In this document: piece by piece, positions 55,571 through 64,000 of the stretch
Position numbering within the stretch: the stretch's first letter is position 1
How the letters are laid out: the number at the start of each line of letters is the position of its first letter
Source: Begonia masoniana
Taxonomy: Eukaryota; Streptophyta; Magnoliopsida; Cucurbitales; Begoniaceae
Assembly (NCBI GenBank): GCA_022432975.1
Contig: CM039505.1
Location: 22,575,338 to 22,639,337, forward strand
Reading direction: 5' to 3'
DNA: 64,000 bases
Made by a program: the position numbers and the translations under genes
Notes under the pieces: model-generated
What the model saw: the letters and a program-made list of their open reading frames with translations, nothing else
What the model was told of the DNA's origin: nothing
Databases searched by the model: none

Positions 55571-56223
55571 CTACATCAAAGGTTTAAACTATAAGCCTAA
55601 TGCTTAGTAAGGAATGCAACAATAACATGAATGCATGAATGCATAATTCAGAGAAAAACGTGGTCATGAGTCTTTTCTTGTTCATAATCATTATTCCATA
55701 TTCATCATTCATAACATAATTCACATTGCTGAAACACATTCATCGTTCGTATTATAGTCCATATCGCTGAACCATATTCGTTATTCATATCATTGTTCAT
55801 GTTGCGTGGGATGAGAGAGGATTTGTGCCGGTAAAGGGGGTTCGACAGTGAGTTTGATCATGGTCCCTACTGCGGGTTGTATTCATATGTCCTACTGTGG
55901 ACTGTGACATACGCCGAACCGCCCTCAACCCCCACTCATCCACGTTGTAGGGATTTTATCATCTTATCTTGTTCATGAGAGAACATGCTTTTAAAACATT
56001 TTCATGTGCATAAAACATTGATAATGCATGAGCATGGGGTTCTTTAACCCGTCCAAGCTGTAGGACAGAACATTCAGCCAGTATGAAAAGCTTACTATCG
56101 AACCAATCGTCGACATAAATGCTAGACAGTAACATGAAAGAACTACTAATCATCGTACGAGTTTCTACTTAGCATCCTTTGATGTAGGGTCCTATTGACC
56201 GAGAAACCTATACATTCACTTAC
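55571..56223 (-). other. Conserved intron-like module of LTR E3
   Basis: Minus strand: CCAG|GTAAGT at 56223, hairpin GGTC-AATAG-GACC, CCTACATCAAAGG (56188-56176) perfectly complementary to CCTTTGATGTAGG (55582-55570) spanning the acceptor. Preceded by CTTACTAAGCATTAGG. 653 bp. Compared with LTR A/B the stem has C-G replaced by T-A. Confidence 0.7.
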
Positions 56224-56928
56224 CTGGTCTCCTTAGCACTTTGAGCTCTTTCTCTTCAAACTTCTTCACCTAAAACATTCACATTGCAGTAGTTAAAACA
56301 AAGTCCTATAAGTTCTAACCTCAAGTCATCCTAGGGTCTAATAGACAAAGCCATCCTGAATCCTTAGTCTAACGCTCTGTGCAAAACCTGAAATCCAAGA
56401 ACTGAAATAGACAGATTCGACTATCGGTTACTCAGGGTTGATTGTTTTTAAATGTCCAAAACTGATTCGGAATGACATTATCACTCTCAGATTAACAATG
56501 AACTATATTATTACCCTGTTGTTTAAGGATTTGAGTTACGGGTTCAAGCTGAAAACAGAGCTAAACGATTAACTGATAACTACATTGTCTAACTCATACC
56601 TCGAGCGTAAGGTAACCGAGAAATAGCAAGGGAACTGGTCGTCGAAGGAAGGATTACAGGCAGGCAGAGGGCGAGAGCTTGCGAGAGAAGGAATCGCCGA
56701 GGATGGAGGATGTCGGCTACAGTGAGTTAATGAGGTTTAAATCATTTCCACTTCCTTTAAATATCGGTCTAAGCCCTCTATTATTACAACTTTGCCACTC
56801 GACCTAGTTTAAACCCACATGCAATTAATTACACTTGTCTTAAAATTCTAAACGGCGAAGATTAAATATTCATGACCGTTAATATAGTTAGGAAAATTAC
56901 CTAGTCGTAACTCGGGTGTTACAATGAG

Positions 56929-57532
56929 GGTCTTCAAAACCCTTTGGTTGAGCAAGATAAACTTCTTCATTAAGAAAACCATTGAGAAAGGCACTCTTCA
57001 CATCCATTTGATATAGCTAGAACCGCTTAACACACGCAAGAGCCAATAAAAACCGAATAGATTCAAGACGAGAAACCGGAGCAAATGTTTCATCAAAATC
57101 AATTCCTTCAATTTGAGAATACCCTTGAGCAACTAACCGAACTTTGTTGCGAGTGATGTTGCCATGCTCATCGCTCTTGTTCTTGTAGATCCACTTAGTA
57201 CCAATAACATTCACATCGAGAGGACAAGGTACTAAGTCCCAAACTTTATTTCGGGAAAATTAACTGAGTTCTTCTTGCATAGCTTCTATCCAGTATTCAT
57301 CTAGGAATGCTTCTTTCACATTCTTGGGCTCGATTGTTGATGTAAAACATGACATTTGAATCATTTCTCGATAATTCACTCTTGGTTTATCTCTGGTTCG
57401 TATACCATCATTCAGATCACCAATAACCTCATATGTAGGATGATTCTTCTGAACACGTGTGGATGGTTGCCTATTGTGTGTCAACTGTCTCTGTTTGATC
57501 TGTGACACCGCTTGAGACACAATCTGTGACAC
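56929..57532 (-). pseudogene. SIRE-like RT N-terminal part
   Basis: Minus strand: REMIQMSCFTSTIEPKNVKE, LDEYWIEAMQEELS then a stop near 57260, VIGTKWIYKNKSDEHGN, RLVAQGYSQIEGIDFDETFA, SRLESIRFLLALACV, a stop near 57017, then [17 protein letters not shown] sequence to 56929, where LTR E3 begins. Both stops look like single-base changes. It contains the first RT catalytic region. Confidence 0.92.
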
Positions 57533-58298
57533 CGGTTAGAACACTAGAGCCTTCACTATTTGAAATCTCTTTTCTATCTTCTTTTGGATAATAAGCTATG
57601 TCCAAAGAGTCGTCTACTTGAACATTTTCAGATTCAATGACAGTGCGAGTTCTTTTGTTGTAAACTCGATAAGCACGGCTATTGGTAGCATAACCTAGAA
57701 AGATAGCCTCATCACTCTTGGGATCAAATTTCCCTCTGTGTTCCTTGTCATTCAGCACAAAGCAGGTACTGCAAAACAGATGAAAATAATTAAGATTCAG
57801 AGTTTTACCTTTCCATATTTCATAGGGTGTCATAGAAGTTTTGCAACGGAGATACACCCGATTTATGGTATAACAAGCTGTATTCATATTTTCAGCCCAG
57901 AATTTTTGAGGAGCATCCCTTTCGTGTAACATTACTCGAGTCATCTCTGCCAATGTACGATTCTTTCTTTCAACGATTCTGTTTTGTTGAGGAGTCTTAG
58001 GTGTCGAGAATTCGTGAGCAATTCCTAGCTGTTTACAGAAATCCGAGAATTCAGAATTTTCAAACTCTCTCCTAAGGTCACTGCGGATACGAATAATATT
58101 CATGTTGACACAATCTTTTTCACGTTGGAGTCGAGTACACATTGATTTGAAAACTTTGAACGTTTCAGACTTTTCTCTAAGAAACTCCACCCATGTGTAG
58201 CATGAGAAATCATCAACAGTAACGAAGACATACCGTTTTCCTCCAATACTTTCAACAGGCATTGGACCCATTAGATCCATGTGGAGCAATTCAAGCAC
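57471..58298 (-). pseudogene. SIRE-like integrase core
   Basis: Copia integrase: HMDLMGPMPVESIGGKRYVF (first Asp), IIRIRSDLRREFENSEF (second Asp, with LR where HG is usual), STPKTPQQNRIVERKNRTL (catalytic Glu), then MTPYEIWKGKTLNLNYFHLF and AIFLGYATNSRAYRVYNKR. The end is Ser/Thr-rich. Otherwise open for 275 codons; the upstream frame is cut by a stop near 58320. Confidence 0.93.
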
Positions 58299-59124
58299 AC
58301 TAGTAGTTGTGGAAGACTGTTACATCGGGTGTGACACCTTGGTTTGCTTTCCAATTTGGCATGGTCTACATAATTTGTCTTCATCAAACTTTAATATAGA
58401 AATTCCTCGGACAGCACCTTTTGAAATAATCTTTTTCAGCATTCTAAAATTCACATGTCCAAACTTTCTATACCATAGAATAGTGTCCTCTATACTCGAT
58501 CGAAAGCAGGTAGATGAGGAAGAAATAATATAGCAATTGTCTGATGATCTAACTCCTTCAATAACACACTTGTTGTTGATCGGACACAACATATTTTTCA
58601 CGTGTGAATTGCACATTCATATCTTGATCACACAGCTGGCTAATACCGATTAAATTAGAATTCAGACCATTTACCAAAAGAACATTACTCAACTTTTGTA
58701 GACCAGGAACATTTAGCATTCCCCTTCCAATGACATCCGTTGAGACACCGTTGCCGAATCTTACTTTTTCCACGATTTCAGGTATGATGTCCTTCAAATA
58801 TTTCTCTTCACCTGTCATGTGTCTAGAACATCCGCTATCAAAATACCATGCATTCGTTGTGGTTGCCTTCAAAGAAAAATGTGTAACATTACACTTCAAA
58901 CTTGATTTTATCACCCATTTTTGATAAGGGAATCTGTAAGAGGAAATATTTCTAACAACACCTAATCTTAGGTTAGCAAGATAGGTGAAGCATTTAGGGC
59001 GAATATGACCATGTCGATTGTAATAATGACACACAGAACCATATTTGTTACCTTTACTGCTTGAAGCATGATAGAAGGACATAGAAATTTGATTTTCTGT
59101 CAGTTCTTTGAGTTCTGTTTGCAA
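58299..59124 (-). pseudogene. SIRE-like protease and pre-integrase domain
   Basis: A knuckle-like CHYYNRHGHIRPKC near 59030, then protease WYFDSGCSRHMTG near 58840 (catalytic DSG), VRFGNGVSTDVIGRGML, LNSNLIGISQLCDQ. The frame changes near 58600 to the pre-integrase domain: LWYRKFGHVNFRMLKKI, KLCRPCQIGKQTK. A stop near 58320 precedes the integrase. Confidence 0.92.
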
Positions 59125-59462
59125 CTTGCTTACCTTTGTAATTAAATCCCTTGACTGACACTAGCTGTGACACTATGCTTTCCCTCACGAATTTCATCAC
59201 AGAGCGATTTTCCTAAACTGCTACAGTATGTGAAACTGAACTTTCATTTGAACCCCAATCTAGACTGATTTACACTTGATTTGCCGACGTTTAGAATATC
59301 ATCTAGTTTAGAAGAACCTGAATTCAACATTTTGACATTCTTCTTCATGAAACTTATCTCATTGGTTAGATCATTAACTTCATCCTAACTTGTTTTCAGT
59401 TTGGTTTCCAAATTAACAATCACATTTTGAAAATTGTTCTTTTCGTCTTTCAAATTTCTAAT

Positions 59463-60503
59463 CTAGATGTGTAGATGCTGATTTACTTTGACAAGTTTGG
59501 TCCATTTTTCATGAAGAAATTTGTATTCTCCAATTAGGTCTTCTTCTGTGACTACTTCTTCGTCTTCATCCCTACTATTGAAAAAGTTGTTTGTGACACC
59601 GGGTATAACACCACCACTTTCTTCACGTTCTGTCTTTCCAACAAGCGCCACATGGTTGCTCTGAAATTCATCTTCCTTCTCTGAATCATCCTCACTCCAA
59701 GTTGCGTTCAGAGAATTCTTCTTTTTCTTCAAGGTATTAGCACATTCTGCTTGTATATGCCCGAAACCTTCACACTCTCTGCACTGAATGCCTTTGTTCT
59801 TGAATGTTTGATCAAACACATAAGTTTCTTCCCTGGGCTTCTTGTTGCTTGAAGAACCATTTTTGAAGTTAGTGACATCGTGCTTGACACCGCAAGTATT
59901 TCTTCATAACTCTGCTGAAATTCTTTGAAAGCAGAACTAGAGATTTCTCCAAGTCATCTTTATCATGTTCGTTGAAGCTCTGTACCTCAGTTTTTAGAGC
60001 AACGCCTTTTGCCTTCTTTATTTCAGTGTCTCCTCCAAGATTCGAAGGTTCTAAGAGATCCATCAATTCTTCTAACTTCATTTTAGAGACATCTTCGGCT
60101 TCTTCTATGGTAGTGACTTTATAGGCAAATCGTTATGGCAAAGACCTTAAAATTTTTCTTACAAGTTTTTCTTTAGAAAACATCTCACCTAGAGTAAACG
60201 CTTCATTCGCTATGTCACATAGTTTGGCGTTGAACTCACTAATAGTCTCATCTTCATGTATTTTCAGATTCTCAAATCTAATAGTTAGCATCTGCATTTT
60301 GGACAGCTTTACGGTTGATGTTCCTTCGTAGGTAGTTTGAAGAATTTCCCATGCCCTTTTGGCCGATTCTAATATGGAGATGAGTCTGAACTGAATTGGA
60401 TCCATGCTATTAAAGATAGCATTTAGAGCCTTTGAATTACTGTGTGCCAAAGCATCTTCATTTACAGTCCAATGTTCTTCGGGTTTTGGAGATGTGATAT
60501 GAT
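59463..60503 (-). pseudogene. SIRE-like gag with zinc knuckle
   Basis: Minus strand from 60503: EEHWTVNEDALAHSNSKALN, FRLISILESAKRAWEILQTT, MLTIRFENLKIHEDETISEF (UBN2/gag domain), a stop near 60133, MKLEELMDLLEPSNLGGDTE, LVLLSKNFSRVMKKY, then a frame break near 59870 and knuckle CRECEGFGHIQAEC near 59780 with an acidic tail. The N-terminus is missing: similarity stops near 60503. Confidence 0.9.
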
Positions 60504-62041
60504 GTGCAAAGGAGGTCCATAATTAGGTCACAACCTAAGGCCCTTGAATTACTTAGCATTTTAACTAATGAAAATTATTTTCTTTTATTGCAGGAAGTTG
60601 ATGATCGTGATGGAAACCTCACTTGGAGCACTTGGAAGGATCTACCACCCGGCCCATGGGAATTTGTCTTCCCGACCCTTTTAAATTTGTAATTTTTATT
60701 TTTGAACTTAATTGGCATACATTAGCCTTTTTGTATGAATTATTATATTTGCATCATGCATTAGATTGTGTGATTAGGGTTAGATTAATGTGGTGGATTA
60801 TGAGTTGAAGGCTTGGCCATCCAAGTTAAGAAGCTCCCCACACTTATGGATTTTCTCTTCAATAAAAGGAGCCCAAAGGAAGTCTTAGCCTAAGGAAGAA
60901 CCCACATTTAAGGTAAGGAATTTTGTAGGTACAAAATGGGTGGCAACATGGATCCAAGAGTTGGAAAAATCTCATCCATTGGCTAAAGAAGGGCTCGGAT
61001 GAAAGATTGAAGCTGGCTAGGTGCGCGTGGGCAGCATCGGGCAGCAAGACAGGGTGCCGCAGGCAACATCCTCGACCATCAGGTGGGCGCGCACGCTTGC
61101 GCATCACCATCGCTGATCAGCGCGCCCCGGATTGCTGCGCTGGCTTCCCTCAACCGCTGATCAGCACCCATAAGATTGCTGCACTGGCCAATGATGTGGT
61201 GCACCCAGCGCACGGATCAAGCTCAGTGCCGCTGATTAGCACGCCAAAACGCATTTGGTGCGTTTGCGCCCACAGATTCTCCTCTTCTTGGGCACCGATC
61301 TCCACCTCATTCAAGGGCTCTCCTTCACTCTTGCACCTTTCCAAACCCTAATCCACCTTAGGTTGCCTATAAATGTATAGCATTGGTGCTTGTAAAAGAA
61401 CTTTTGCCCAATTTATAAAATACCTATTTTCCTAGACTTGGTGTTGGTTTGCCTTCGGGTTTCCTCGATTCTTGAATCGAGTGGAGTAGCCCCCCATTGT
61501 TAACCTAGCTTAAGGTTGCTAGGTTAACTCTTATCTTTTTCCCTCACCTTTCGCCATTGGGAGTTAGGAGTTGAGGACGAAAACCTAGGCCTACGGTGGT
61601 CGTTTTCCTCCGAGAAAACGTGCACCCGAGAGCTTAAACATGAGATAGCTCCTCGGGTCCGCCAAAGGTATTTTCATTTCTTCATTTCCATCACATTTTC
61701 ACACACCTATCACCTTTAATTTTCGGCCTCACCATTTACACACTTCACCTTTTATTTTATTGCATTTTCATTTCATCTCCACCTCTCATTGCTTCACCCT
61801 TTTCACACACTCCACTTTTCCTTTATCTTACCTTATTCCTCTTCATTTCTTCCATATTTCTTGCTATTATATTTCAAATGAAATTCGGCAACCATTACAT
61901 TTGATATTTCCTTTATTTTAGTTGCATTTCACCTTCATCTATCACTTATTTCACTTCGGTTTTGTGCACACTATCACACAAGCACTCTTGCTCATTTTTG
62001 TGGGTTTACACGGCCCCTTTTCTAAGGGTCACCATGTCAAG
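60504..62041 (+). mobile_element. Tail and LTR of another LTR retroelement (tentative)
   Basis: Begins with a pol-like C-terminus (RSIIRSQPKALELL, like the PITRAMA tail at 1660), a poly-T/TTGCAG stretch and a short frame ending WKDLPPGPWEF at 60690. Then noncoding sequence with GC-rich GCTGATCAGC repeats (61090-61240), a CTATAAATG TATA-like box near 61368 and a C/T-rich leader to a PBS at 62042. This suggests pol end, LTR, PBS in series. The LTR borders were not found. Confidence 0.45.
61368..61376 (+). promoter_or_regulatory. TATA-like box
   Basis: CTATAAATG followed by a leader-like region, inside the putative LTR. Confidence 0.4.
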
Positions 62042-62053
62042 TGGTATCATAGC
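62042..62053 (+). other. Primer-binding-site-like sequence
   Basis: TGGTATCATAGC, one mismatch to the initiator-Met tRNA complement, followed by ACAAGGTGCTTCC. Confidence 0.65.
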
Positions 62054-63220
62054 ACAAGGTGCTTCCCGTGATGCTGTTTTGATGCATTTGGCTCGGCCAT
62101 GGCACCATGGTTCTCGAGTCCAAAACTCTAGCACAAAACCAGGGATAGCCGTTCTTCTTTCTATTACTTTATGTTCTGTTTTCATTGCTGAATATTAGCT
62201 ATGTTATCATCATATTTACAGCATGTTTCTCCCTCATTGTATTGCCTTCCAACCTAAGAAAACCTAGGGTAAAAATCGGCCAAGGTAATCTTCTTTCTTC
62301 CCCTCGGTTTTCCTTATGTTGTTCTCGGTTTTAGCTTGATTTTATTGCTTCGATTGTCTATCATATTTTGTTATATGTTGGACTATGATTTCCATCCAAA
62401 TGTTGATCAATAACCTAGAGATTAAATCTAATTTTTGGATGCATGAAATTGGCCTAAAACTAATGCTATAAAATCGGTTTACATATGTTGAAATTCTTTT
62501 CGGTTTTATGTCTAGTTTAGCTTCGGTTTTGCATATTTCCTTGCCTCGGATTTTCTATCCATTTATGATTAGATTTGAACCATGATTTTTCATCTAAGAT
62601 TAGCCTATAAATTAGTATAAAATCTGGTCATGTCCATGTTTACAAAATCGGCCTTAATGATAAGTTATCTTCTCGGTTGCTCTATTGTGTTATGCTCGGT
62701 TTTCATGTTATGTTGGCTGATTATTGTTCTTCAATTTTTCTTATGACTCATCTATTATATGCTAGCATTTGAGCACACTAACTGACTTACAAAATTGTGT
62801 TAAAATCGGCTAAATTAATACTATGAACTACATGAAAATTCTCCTCTTAAACTGAAATTCCAGCATGCTTAACTTGAGTAGAATTGGTGTTTTAACATTA
62901 TTCCTTGCTGATTTTTGAAGTTATTTAGTGGTATTAATATTATTTGAGTGATTCTAGCTTAAAGTTGATTAATTTTTGAAGTTTGGTTGAAATTGTGGTA
63001 TTGGAACGTTATTGAAATTTCATTTCTGAGTTAGTTTGCTAAGTGTTATTGAAACTTCTAAGTTGTTTAATTGATTTCAAAATTTTAAATGTGAATTGTG
63101 AGCATGATTTTATCTATTATTGTCCTAGCTAGGATTATTCCTTAGTGCCAAAATTTCTTCTAAGACATTAATAAGATAATCACCTCACTAACTTAAAATA
63201 AAACAATTTAGAAAAGAGTT
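62054..63220. other. AT-rich noncoding region
   Basis: No gag or other coding sequence recognised. Many TCGGTTTT and AAATCGGC words. It may be 5' internal leader of the element whose PBS is at 62042. Confidence 0.4.
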
Positions 63221-64000
63221 TGTAGCGACCCCAAACCGTACCCTTATTTTCCCATATTATTATTTTTTATACTTAAACTTTAAACCTAACGATCGAGCAG
63301 AAATAAAACTTTCAACAATCGGAATCGTTGAAGTTTATGCTTTTAAACCATTTAACAAAACTTAAAAACAATTTAAATAAAACTTAAATTAAAATTAAGT
63401 AAACAATCGGCCAAAAGCAGGGCAAAAAGGGACATTTGTCCCAAAAGTGATGGGGCGATCGATCGCACAATACAGGCGATCGATCGCCATTATTAGAATA
63501 GGAGGGGCGATCAGATCACCCCTCATTGTGGCCATCGATCGCCCCGCGATCGATGGTCAAGCGATCGATCGCCCCTTTTTGGGCGATCGATCGCCACACT
63601 CTCTGGATTTCTCCAGAGAGTGGCGACCAAAAGAGGCGATCGATCCCCACCTTAGGAGATCGATCGCCACCCTCCCTGGAATCCGAAATTCCAGGGAGTT
63701 GCTCCCTCTCCCTTTCTTTCTTTTCTTTCCTCTTCCCCTGCACATATTTCTCACCACATATACCCCTTAGATTTCAACATAAATCACTCCATAAACGTGA
63801 ACATACAATAGCTCAAACCTCACCCCTTTTCACATTTCGTCACTCACCCAATAAACGACTCAAAATACATTTAAAACATAATCCGATTTTATAAAAACGA
63901 ACTGCGTGGTTCAGTTTAAAAACTAAACATTTCCTCCTGCTAAAATCACCAAGCAGTTCATAAAAGTCCAGATAAAAACCTTAACAAAACGTTTTATAAA
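63221..64000 (-). mobile_element. Partial LTR related to Gypsy-2, cut by window end
   Basis: Left end TGTAGCGACCCCAAACCGTA parallels Gypsy-2 (TGTAGCGACCCTAATACTGT), followed by the same order of AT-rich block, GATCGATC cluster, CTCTCTGGA-type leader and CTCACAAAC-like stretch. The right end is outside the window. Confidence 0.75.
63450..63672. repeat. GCGATCGATCGCC palindrome cluster
   Basis: Six GATCGATC cores plus two near copies within ~220 bp, mostly as GGCGATCGATCGCC, alternating with short spacers and an inverted CTCTCTGGA...TCCAGAGAG pair. Occupies the same LTR position as in Gypsy-2. Confidence 0.9.

Larger units (their letters stand above)
53571..56923 (-). mobile_element. Solo LTR E3 (3353 bp), TSD ATGAG
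   Basis: Plus-strand ends TGTAACGACCCGGG at 53571 and CTCGGGTGTTACA at 56923, flanked by ATGAG (53566-53570 and 56924-56928), splitting the copia RT. Related to LTRs A and B: same hairpin block (55810-55940), module and TGACGTCA repeats. Minus-strand TATA-like ATATTTAAAGG near 56757. Confidence 0.96.
48579..60503 (-). mobile_element. SIRE/Maximus-like copia element, 5'-truncated, with env-like ORF
   Basis: Minus-strand order: gag (60503), zinc knuckle, protease, integrase, RT, RNase H (52450), env-like ORF (52045-50193), polypurine tract AAAGGAGGAGATTG near 49765, 3' LTR to about 48579. The 5' LTR and gag start are missing at 60503. Solo LTR E3 splits the RT. Domain order PR-IN-RT-RH is copia; the post-pol ORF and this polypurine tract are typical of the SIRE/Maximus lineage. 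Confidence 0.9.

Noticed and set aside
61007..61351. 114-codon GC-rich ORF
   Set aside because: No recognisable domain. It lies in the putative LTR with short GCTGATCAGC repeats, and both strands are open, as expected from base composition.
63447..63894. Overlapping ORFs rich in AIDR/DRSP repeats
   Set aside because: Generated by GCGATCGATCGCC repeats in an LTR-like region. No protein family features.

Overview
This window is plant nuclear DNA, most likely from a eudicot. It contains Ty3/gypsy chromovirus (Tekay/Del-like), Ty1/copia (SIRE/Maximus-like), Cassandra-type TRIM and hAT elements, plus decayed remnants of two plant host genes: a PTI1-like kinase and a plant CMP-sialic-acid/nucleotide-sugar transporter. 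No intact, clearly functional host gene is visible. No rRNA or tRNA gene, CRISPR array or prokaryotic feature was seen. The species cannot be named from the sequence.

Layout. 1-3130: 3' end of a broken + strand gypsy pol with its 3' noncoding/LTR region, including eight 86-bp tandem repeats. About 3130-6516: a minus-oriented LTR (called D here) carrying 71 identical copies of a 28-bp minisatellite. 6517-7796: 5' part of a hAT transposon with a BED zinc finger. 7983-9501: PTI1-like kinase pseudogene (+). 10330-12223: last exons of a nucleotide-sugar transporter (-). 12224-15987: noncoding, with a 369-bp direct duplication. 15988-26148: degenerate copia element split by a Russian-doll nest of solo LTRs, copia <- C (TSD CAAAT) <- A (TSD GACCG) <- B (TSD TTTTA). 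26149-30538: small TE fragments, a complete Cassandra-type TRIM (TSD CTTAA), a SIRE-like LTR and a 1.08-kb non-autonomous hAT. 30539-48391: chromovirus Gypsy-1 (TSD GTCTC), whose 3' LTR is split by the oppositely oriented chromovirus Gypsy-2 (37393-46398). 48579-60503: minus-strand SIRE-like copia with an env-like ORF, split in its RT by solo LTR E3 (53571-56923, TSD ATGAG). 60504-64000: another LTR-element tail with a primer-binding site, then the edge of a Gypsy-2-like LTR.

Most notable signal. The chromovirus-type LTRs here (A, B, C, E3, Gypsy-1, Gypsy-2) differ widely in sequence but share one hidden architecture: a splice-donor-like AG|GTAAGT, then a small hairpin whose stem changes in a compensated way, then CCTACAYC, and 480-650 bp later a YTACT-type branch site and an acceptor-like TGTAG|G. 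The sequence after the donor is complementary to the acceptor: 15/15 bases in Gypsy-1, 13/13 in E3, 12 pairs with one G-U in Gypsy-2. The pairing persists although the sequences differ between families. This looks like an LTR-embedded, structure-bridged intron or leader RNA element. Downstream of the acceptor, two of these LTRs (A and E3) independently amplified a 38-bp unit containing the bZIP palindrome TGACGTCA (24 and 26 perfect copies).

How the parts work together. The gag-pol remnants encode the usual retrotransposon machinery (gag, protease, RT, RNase H, integrase, chromodomain), but every copy carries stops or frameshifts. The LTRs supply promoters and leaders. The solo LTRs record repeated insertion followed by LTR-LTR recombination. 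Boundaries marked by perfect target-site duplications are firm; other ends are estimates made by eye.
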